A stretch of 64,000 nt of DNA from Culex pipiens pallens (Eukaryota > Arthropoda > Insecta > Diptera > Culicidae). The notes under the pieces are model-generated. The model worked only from the letters and a program-made list of their open reading frames with translations, was not told where the DNA came from and did not search any database. The translations under genes were made by a program, and so were the position numbers. Location: NCBI RefSeq assembly GCF_016801865.2, contig NC_068938.1, positions 67,369,005-67,433,004 on the forward strand, in the 5' to 3' direction. The stretch's first letter is position 1. Each line of letters starts with the position of its first letter. Below, piece by piece: positions 57,631 through 64,000 of this stretch.

Positions 57631-59395
57631 TTCGGAGAGCACGCTCATCGATCGTAACATTCGTTTATCTTTCAACGGCGAGCGCTAAAGCCTATGATCT
57701 CTCGGGGCGTTCGATTCCGTTTGCCACAGATTAATTACAATCATTAGCAACGATCGATAAAAAGGTGAAAAAGCAGCAAAAGTACGCACGCACCTTTCTT
57801 CGGCTCTGGCCAAGATACGCGGAATTTGATTTATGGCCACAACCTATCCGTTTTATGTCGTACAACTTGCTCGGCTCTAGTTGGACCGCTTTTAAGTTGC
57901 GATCAAGTTAGGTGTCCAACTAGCGGAGAGCACCCGTTCATCAACAGCGATCAACAGGTTGATGGTTGTGAATACATTTCTTCCCTCGATTCTGGCCACA
58001 GCAGACAGCGAGGTACAGCACGTAACCTTTGTAACATTGGTAATAATTCGCAAGCCGGAACAGACAGCGAGTACAGCAACGACCTAAATATGTTACCTCT
58101 AATTCGAATGATTTGTTCGAGGCAGCTGTCTGCCGAAAAGGTTTATCCTCCGCGCATTGACACAAATTAGCCGTGACAGGGAACACAATTTGCTGAAAAT
58201 GTGTGACTACAGCAAACAACTTAACGACACAGTGTTTGTACTGTTGTAGAACATACCTTGAAGCAGCAGCTACACTGTGTGACTTGTGAACGCTTATCAG
58301 TTCTTGGTTAAGTTGACTCCAATTATGACTTTTAATTTGTAAAGACAGTATCGACTGAATGTGTTACATTTTAAAAGGCAATAAACCATATTTTTTGTGT
58401 GACTCACTGTGCCAATTTTCGCCAATTTCTCAAGGTTCACTGACGAGGTCTATCAATCACCTCCGAGTTGTTTTTCGATTGGCTTGCATAAACATGTGCG
58501 AAATAAAAAAGTAACGCAAACGAAATGAGAAATGCCTTCCCGAGGTTTAAAAATAACTTCCAGCCGTTTATCTGACAGTCCGCGAAAGTAATGAGATTAT
58601 AATTGACCCGCAAGTCGTGGGACGTTGCGACTTGGATGTGGCGGCGTCATCCGGTGCCTTAAACATTTTTCTTTCAGTTTTAGCAAAGTCGTCACGCCGA
58701 AATGATGTGCAATATCCGCTGGAGGTACATTAAGCGTTGCTACAATGTTTCATAAAAGGGGGGAATCCACTTAGTTTAGTCGTGATAATCTAATTGGTTA
58801 AGTCTTAAATACAATGATTAATATGTTTTATTATTTTCCCCAAACTTTTTTGTGTGATGATTTAAATTTTCCTGCTTATGTTGCAAATTAACAATTTGCA
58901 AAACATAGGTTAGACTTGCTTAGTGCAATAAATTAAATCCATAAATCCTGCCCCTTATCTGTGCAAAATCCAGGCTACCATTCATCTCGATCGCCCAGCC
59001 ATCAATCTATCGATCGATTTATCGACGTAGTGGCGCCCTACCTTCCACCTAAAGATCAATTCAGAGCTCAGAAAAGACCTCGACGACCTACACACCACAT
59101 AGTGCGCTAAAACTAGACCAAGTCCCACCTTAAATGCTCTTAAGGGGGGTAGGTAATGCGTTTTTTTCTTCGTTATTGAAATTTCGCAAACATTTAACAA
59201 TATTTTTATTACACCCCGCGCACTTTACTGCAATCGCGCGGCGGCATTTCCTGAGTGATTAATTCGTCCCTCGTTGACGCCGCCGTAATTAAACATTCAT
59301 GATCGCGCTGAGCGACGACGACGAACGCCAGTGGTATCGATGTTTCCCTTTCAACAGGTTGAGCTACGCGTTACAAGCGTCTTAAGATTCGACTG
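57631..59395. other. long low-copy block, possible regulatory DNA
   Basis: Non-repetitive, with GC-richer stretches at 57,650-58,260, 58,550-58,740 and 59,210-59,345 (CATCGATCGTAACATTCG; GGCGGCGTCATCC; GTAATTAAACATTCATGATC). Homeodomain-type and CATCGATC motifs recur. No exon could be supported. Confidence 0.35.
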
Positions 59396-60440
59396 AGGAC
59401 TAAAAGTAAGAATGTAGTTAAATTTTTTAGCAATTTTTATTCTGGCTAAATATCAAAAAATTAAACAGATTTTAAAGGAATTTTTAATATTTTTTCTTTA
59501 ATAATAAAAAAAAATCCTGAAAATTTTTGACCACCCAAAATTCCACTGTGCAACACACGTTGAAGTGCACAGTAGCACTGGACAGGTGGACATGCCACAT
59601 TGGGTGCTACCGTTGTTGAAGCCCGATCGACGGCCGACGTCGTCACACCGCAGAACTAGCTAGTAACAGAAGGCTCGAGGGCCTACATGATTATTTGTAC
59701 ATAAATGTTTAATTGATTACGATTATTTTATAATTGAGAGAGGAAGAAAATCGATGCCCGCAAGCTTTAGATTACTCTTTCTGCTTAGATTTATAAGTAA
59801 AGTTAATTTACTTTTTTTATTATTTAGAATCATTTTTAATTATTCATAACAAACATTTTTCAAAGTTTTGTCTTGCAGTTTCCCTATATTTTTCATTGGG
59901 AATTTAATTAAATATAACATTTAATTGCCAATATTTGGAAATTTAAAATGAAAACATGAAATTTATTAAAACATCATGGGCAAAAGTGGTAAAGTCTTCA
60001 ATATGAAAAGTTATTTTAGGATTTTCTATCACATCAGGTGAAATAAATTGATTTCATTTTGCAAACCCTCGAAAAAAATATTCCAGATGATCTGTTTTAT
60101 TTCCAGTGAAAATACTTGACCTGAAAAGTAAGCGGAAACATCGAAATCAAAACAAACTTTTTGCTCTACCAGCTGTGTAAGCAATCCGCTCCCTGCTATC
60201 CCACATTTTATTGATGTATTTTGGTATGCCGGAATTAACGCGAAAATGAAACAAATCATTTCAGTGTTTCAAATCGACCAATGTTTTGACTATTTAAGCT
60301 CCCTTGCGTAAACTAGCGTGGAGAAATTTGAATCGTTAAAAAAAAAAATTTAAGGATTTTTTTTAAGGATAAACAAGTCATAAATTTTTGCGTTTGCTTT
60401 AAAATAGTGCTCAATTTACTACTAGACTACTACCAATCAA
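59396..60440. other. unassigned AT-rich DNA
   Basis: A GC-richer patch at 59,525-59,680 has no supported coding frame. The rest is AT-rich. Confidence 0.4.
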
Positions 60441-60920
60441 TAAACCGTCATTTATTGCCCCCTGGCTCTAGTAATCCTTCCTCGCTCTATTCAGCCATCT
60501 GATTGGCAAAACCACCGCCGATTTCACCCTCGATTTGCTTAGTCATAAACGGAGTTTATTAGGGCCCTCTTAGTAGTGCTAAAAACTTGCCAATTTAGCA
60601 TTTTATTTGTTTTGATTTGCCCCGCCGGGCTCAAATCGCGCGATTATTGGACCCAGAAAATCCTAAAAAGATTAATTTCGCCCCGATGCAAGAAAAACAA
60701 CTTTATGATTCACGGCTGCTAAAACTAAAAGCACAAGTCAGGAGGCAGGCCCCGCTCTATCGAGCAAAACAACTGTGGTCGATTTGATCCAGATTTCCAT
60801 ATTTGTCGCTAAAGTGGAGGCCCCCCGAAGTGTACTGGCACTTTGCTGCTTTTTGGAGCAATGAGCAGAAATGTGTCACTTTACGAGGTCTGCAGAATTT
60901 CATGTGATTTGAAGCAATGA
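60441..60920. promoter_or_regulatory. candidate conserved non-coding element
   Basis: Low-copy with AATAAACCGTCATTTATTG, CATAAACGGAGTTTATTAG and TCGCGCGATTATTGG; the paired TTTATT and AATAAA motifs resemble binding sites of Hox or Caudal-type proteins. Purely motif-level evidence. Confidence 0.25.
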
Positions 60921-61436
60921 TCTTGGGGGTTTTATTGAGAATTGGGATAAATATTTAAAATACGCAATACAATATTCATAATTAAACTTTAACTAAAAAC
61001 GAATTCAGTTATAAGAATGTGATTTTTGCACAAAACCTTAGCCTTAAAAACTAACCTTTGAAATTCTTTACAAAATGGTTGTAAACTTCCAAAAACTGTT
61101 AATATAATTAAATATATTTGATGTCACAAAATTTCTAAACAACAAAAAAATATATATTTTTGCAAATCCGTCGTGAAACTACTTACTTTTCCTGCCATTC
61201 TCGAGCGACGAAACGGCCTACTTTTCTCTGCCAAAAATTTCAGAATGGAGAAATAATACCATTCAAAACCAATTCTGAAAAGTTCAAGTTTTCAGCACAA
61301 GCACCGAAAAAAAAAAAATTACCAAACACATGGATTATTTTCATTAAATTTCCTTCAAAAAGCGTTTTTTGGAATTGCAAATAATGTCGTAAAAAACTCG
61401 TTGCAAAATCTTGATTTTTTCAACACTCGTCGTAAT
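60921..61436. other. AT-rich unassigned DNA
   Basis: No supported feature. Confidence 0.45.
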
Positions 61437-61438
61437 TA

Positions 61439-61885
61439 CCCGGGCAGACGGTAATAACAAAATTCATGCCATTTCAATAACAAATACTGTAAAAATAACA
61501 GAAAGTGTTATGGAATCTTCTTGAAAAAATACATTTTTGCATAAGAGTTTAATAACAGTCTATGTTTACATAACATAATTTGTTATTGGTCTGATATTGG
61601 TTGAAAGCCAAAACAACTGAGAAATAACATTTTTCATTATAGGAGAATACAGCCTATTGTTATTGGGATGATCGGATTAGTTGTTAAAATTACAAAAAAT
61701 AATAACAAAGATTTGTTCGAAGAATAACTAAAAGTGTTATATGTCTGTTATTAAAATAACAATCCAATAACAAAAATTTAATAACTACGAATAACAAATC
61801 TTGATAAAAATAACATAAAATTTTATTGGCCTTATATTTTCAAATATCAAAAAGGTTATTCCCAAGTTATTTCCGTCTGCTCGGG
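61439..61885 (-). mobile_element. 447-bp F4 MITE, second copy
   Basis: Ends CCCGGGCAGACGGTAATAAC and AAGTTATTTCCGTCTGCTCGGG are inverted; TA at 61,437-61,438 and 61,886-61,887. Reverse-oriented relative of 45,568-46,010 with matching internal blocks such as CAATAACAAATACTGT. Confidence 0.92.
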
Positions 61886-61899
61886 TAACCATTTTAAGG

Positions 61900-62663
61900 T
61901 AACTTTTTTGAAAATAGTCGCAGTTATTTATTTTTTAAATTAGTGCCCACGTTTGCCCACTTTTGAAAAAAAAATATTTTTTTATATTTTTCTTTTTTGA
62001 ACTTTGTTGATACGACCTGAAGTTGCTGAGATATTGCCATGCAGAGATTAAAAAGCAAGAAAATAGATGTTTTCTAAGTCTCACCCAAGCAACCCATCAT
62101 TTACTAATGTCGACATCTCAGCAACTAAAGGTCCGATTTCAAATGTAAAAATATGAAACATTCGTAAAATTTTCCGACCTTTTCGAAAACAATATTTTCA
62201 TTTTTTTTAAATCAAGAATAACATTTCCAAATGGCGTTATATTGAATGTAAAAATATAAAGAATTTTCTCAGCTTTTCAAATTTTATTTTTCAAAAGTGG
62301 GAAAACATGGGAACTAATTTTAAAAAATGAATAACTTTGACTATTCTCAAAAAAGTTACCTATAAATTGATAAAACTTGAAAACGGTGCACTTTATCAAA
62401 ATTTCACTAAAGGACTTTTTGATTGTAAGTACAATTTAAGATCGAAAAATTAAGTTGAAAAAAAATTACGACCAATTCTTCGATCTTTTGAAAAAATCAG
62501 TAGTGATTCAAAAATTTAAAACTCGGTCAAAGAATTTTTGCACATTCTGCAAATTTTTGCACATTTTTGGAAATCTTTGTGCATACCAAAGACACCAAAA
62601 AAGTTTCAGCTGGATTAAAAAATTCAAAAAAATCGAATGACCGAAATCTCAGAGAATTGCTCA
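61900..62663. repeat. R repeat, copy 4
   Basis: Includes TTGCTGAGATATTGCCATGC, AACTAAAGGTCCGATTTC and ends AGAGAATTGCTCA, all shared with the other copies. Confidence 0.65.
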
Positions 62664-63771
62664 TAAGTTAAAATCAAAAATCATGTGGAAACTGCGTAAC
62701 TTGCCAAAATTTCTTCTTTTCGATTCCAAATTGACCGATTCTTCGGCTCCTTTTCAAAAAAATCCCAAGTTTTTTTCAGCGTTTTGGCTGTAGTGGTAAA
62801 ATAAAAGAAGAAACCCCCCAATGTTATTACATATTTGGATAGATAATTGATTTTCTTACAAAGAAATATCATGCAGAAGTAATCATATAGTACCTGTGCT
62901 TCCCCTCAAATGAAAATGTAGCGTGACGGGACAACATCGTAAAACTGGACTTTTAAAAGGCACACTACAAAAATCGCTACAGTTTTGCCAGTTTAATTTT
63001 TAAAAACGTTTGCTCTTCTACACATTATCACAAAAATGGAGTGAGATTTCTATTTTTACAAAAAATAACACCAATTAATAATAAACATAACTGGACAGCA
63101 CATTTTTTGTACGTTCTTTTCTATGGCACAAAAGTTGCGGGGTTTTGTCCCTTAAAACAAATAAAAAAATAAAAAAATATTCGATGGTTCCTTGAATATT
63201 GACATCCGGAGAGTCGACTGTAAAATGTTTGGGCAGCATTATTAAAACATCTAGCCAATAATTAAAATTTTATATTATAAAATGTTCGGTTAATGGAATT
63301 TCAAAAATGAAAAATATAAAATCTTCTTAAGCTCAAATTTCTATGAAAACCCAGACAAATCTGTACATCTATTATGTCTGTCTATTATTTGCCGAAGACA
63401 TCAAATCGATCAGAAAACCTTACCCAAGAAATTTGAATTGATCAAATGTTCAAAATATTACGAAAGGCTTTCGTTTTTTGCACAATAAAAATTGAAAAAA
63501 ATACCATGTTCAAAAAATAACCATATTGCTTCGAAACCCCTAGCTATCCAAATTATCATGATTTATTACCAAATTTTCAAAGTCAAACCACTCTAGAACC
63601 CTCTAATGTAAGAAAATAACCGCGAGTGCGAAAATAATTGATGGCTTCCGATTCTAATTCCGCTCACCTCTTCGCGGAAAATCCTCAAACACACAAACAC
63701 ACACACTCTTTCGCTTTCCCATATGATCTAACTTGGTCTCTGTTTTTTCTCCTTTTTCCCCCCTTTTCCAG
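62664..63771. other. R-repeat fragment and AT-rich DNA
   Basis: 62,960-63,430 carries AAGTTGCGGGGTTTTGTCCC and GCCGAAGACATCAAATCGAT of the R repeat plus a pogo-type end near 63,202. From 63,600 the sequence becomes low-copy and finishes in a pyrimidine tract (CTCCTTTTTCCCCCCTTTTC). Confidence 0.5.
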
Positions 63772-64000
63772 ATATATTTATTTTTATGCCACCCGCCAGG
63801 GTTCGCACCGGCCAAGATAGTGTGGATGCGCGTGTGTTTTGACGGGCTGTGCTTCGCGTCACGGCGGCACCCGGCCGCGGCCGCGGTCGAGCAGGAGACG
63901 CAGACGGTCCTGTGCGGCGCAACCGCACTCGACGGGCCGGCCCTCGCGCGCCTCCTCCGCTACGCAAACTTTGCCGCCCCGACCAACGGGCTGGGCGTCG
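63772..64000 (+). CDS. GC-rich candidate first coding exon, runs off the window
   Basis: A strong polypyrimidine acceptor ends AG at 63,771; a second possible acceptor (CCCGCCAG) ends at 63,799. From there GC content jumps to roughly 70 percent. One frame is open from the first acceptor to the window edge; with ATG at 63,826 it reads MRVCFDGLCFASRRHP and continues for 58 codons (including TQTVLCGATALDG). I recognise no domain. A second plus-strand frame and one minus-strand frame are also open, as expected at such GC, so frame choice is uncertain. Culicine coding exons are often GC-rich, and this would suit a common exon joined to the upstream alternative 5' exons. Contaminating high-GC sequence is the alternative. 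Confidence 0.45.
   Translation, partial: MYLFLCHPPGFAPAKIVWMRVCFDGLCFASRRHPAAAAVEQETQTVLCGATALDGPALARLLRYANFAAPTNGLGV

Noticed and set aside
63728..63967. 79-codon minus-strand frame at the GC-rich end
   Set aside because: Arg/Pro/Gly/Ala composition is typical of the antisense of a GC-rich exon, and it ends in the antisense of the splice tract.

Overview
This window looks like culicine mosquito nuclear DNA, most likely Culex. That call is an inference from AT-rich low-gene-density sequence, dense short inverted-repeat elements, a tRNA-headed SINE, TA-flanked elements whose ends contain ATTATCCGA, and GC-rich islands shaped like insect 5' exons. No complete host protein-coding gene, rRNA, functional tRNA or CRISPR array is visible. 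The content is mostly transposable elements, several nested, set in what reads as intergenic or intronic DNA.

Left part (1-25 kb). A 141-bp tandem array lies at 1-887 and again, inverted, at 20,139-22,362. The second copy sits inside a 9.3-kb element (13,621-22,916) with 142-bp terminal inverted repeats and a TTA target duplication. A 5.9-kb foldback element (13,759-19,657) has inserted into that element; its two inverted arms are built from about 15 and 19 copies of a 144-bp repeat. Its centre encodes, on the minus strand, the tail of a recognisable uncharacterised protein family (motif SEEQGERFHQD), fused in frame to the repeat array. Two further large foldback elements lie at 3,295-4,645 and 11,229-13,346.

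Middle part (25-48 kb). GC-richer, low-copy blocks at about 25.9-27.0, 29.6-30.5, 42.5-44.1 and 47.75-48.5 kb resemble alternative promoters and 5' untranslated exons on the plus strand; two have strong splice donors (after 30,504 and 48,502). Between them are a retroposed LINE-derived element with a 25-bp target duplication (31,806-32,677), an almost pristine non-autonomous LTR retrotransposon (34,170-35,954), a complete tRNA-derived SINE inserted in a short inverted-repeat element (36,181-36,395), and nested TA-flanked elements.

Right part (48-64 kb). This holds copies of a dispersed 'R' repeat, a 1.75-kb foldback (51,370-53,125), a hAT-type non-autonomous element with an 8-bp duplication nested in another element (55,327-56,380), low-copy blocks that may be cis-regulatory, and a minus-strand exon candidate at 56,818-56,910. 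The last 220 bases turn abruptly GC-rich and open, following a good splice acceptor. This may be the first coding exon served by the upstream 5' exons, but its product is not recognisable and contamination or a mis-join cannot be excluded from sequence alone.
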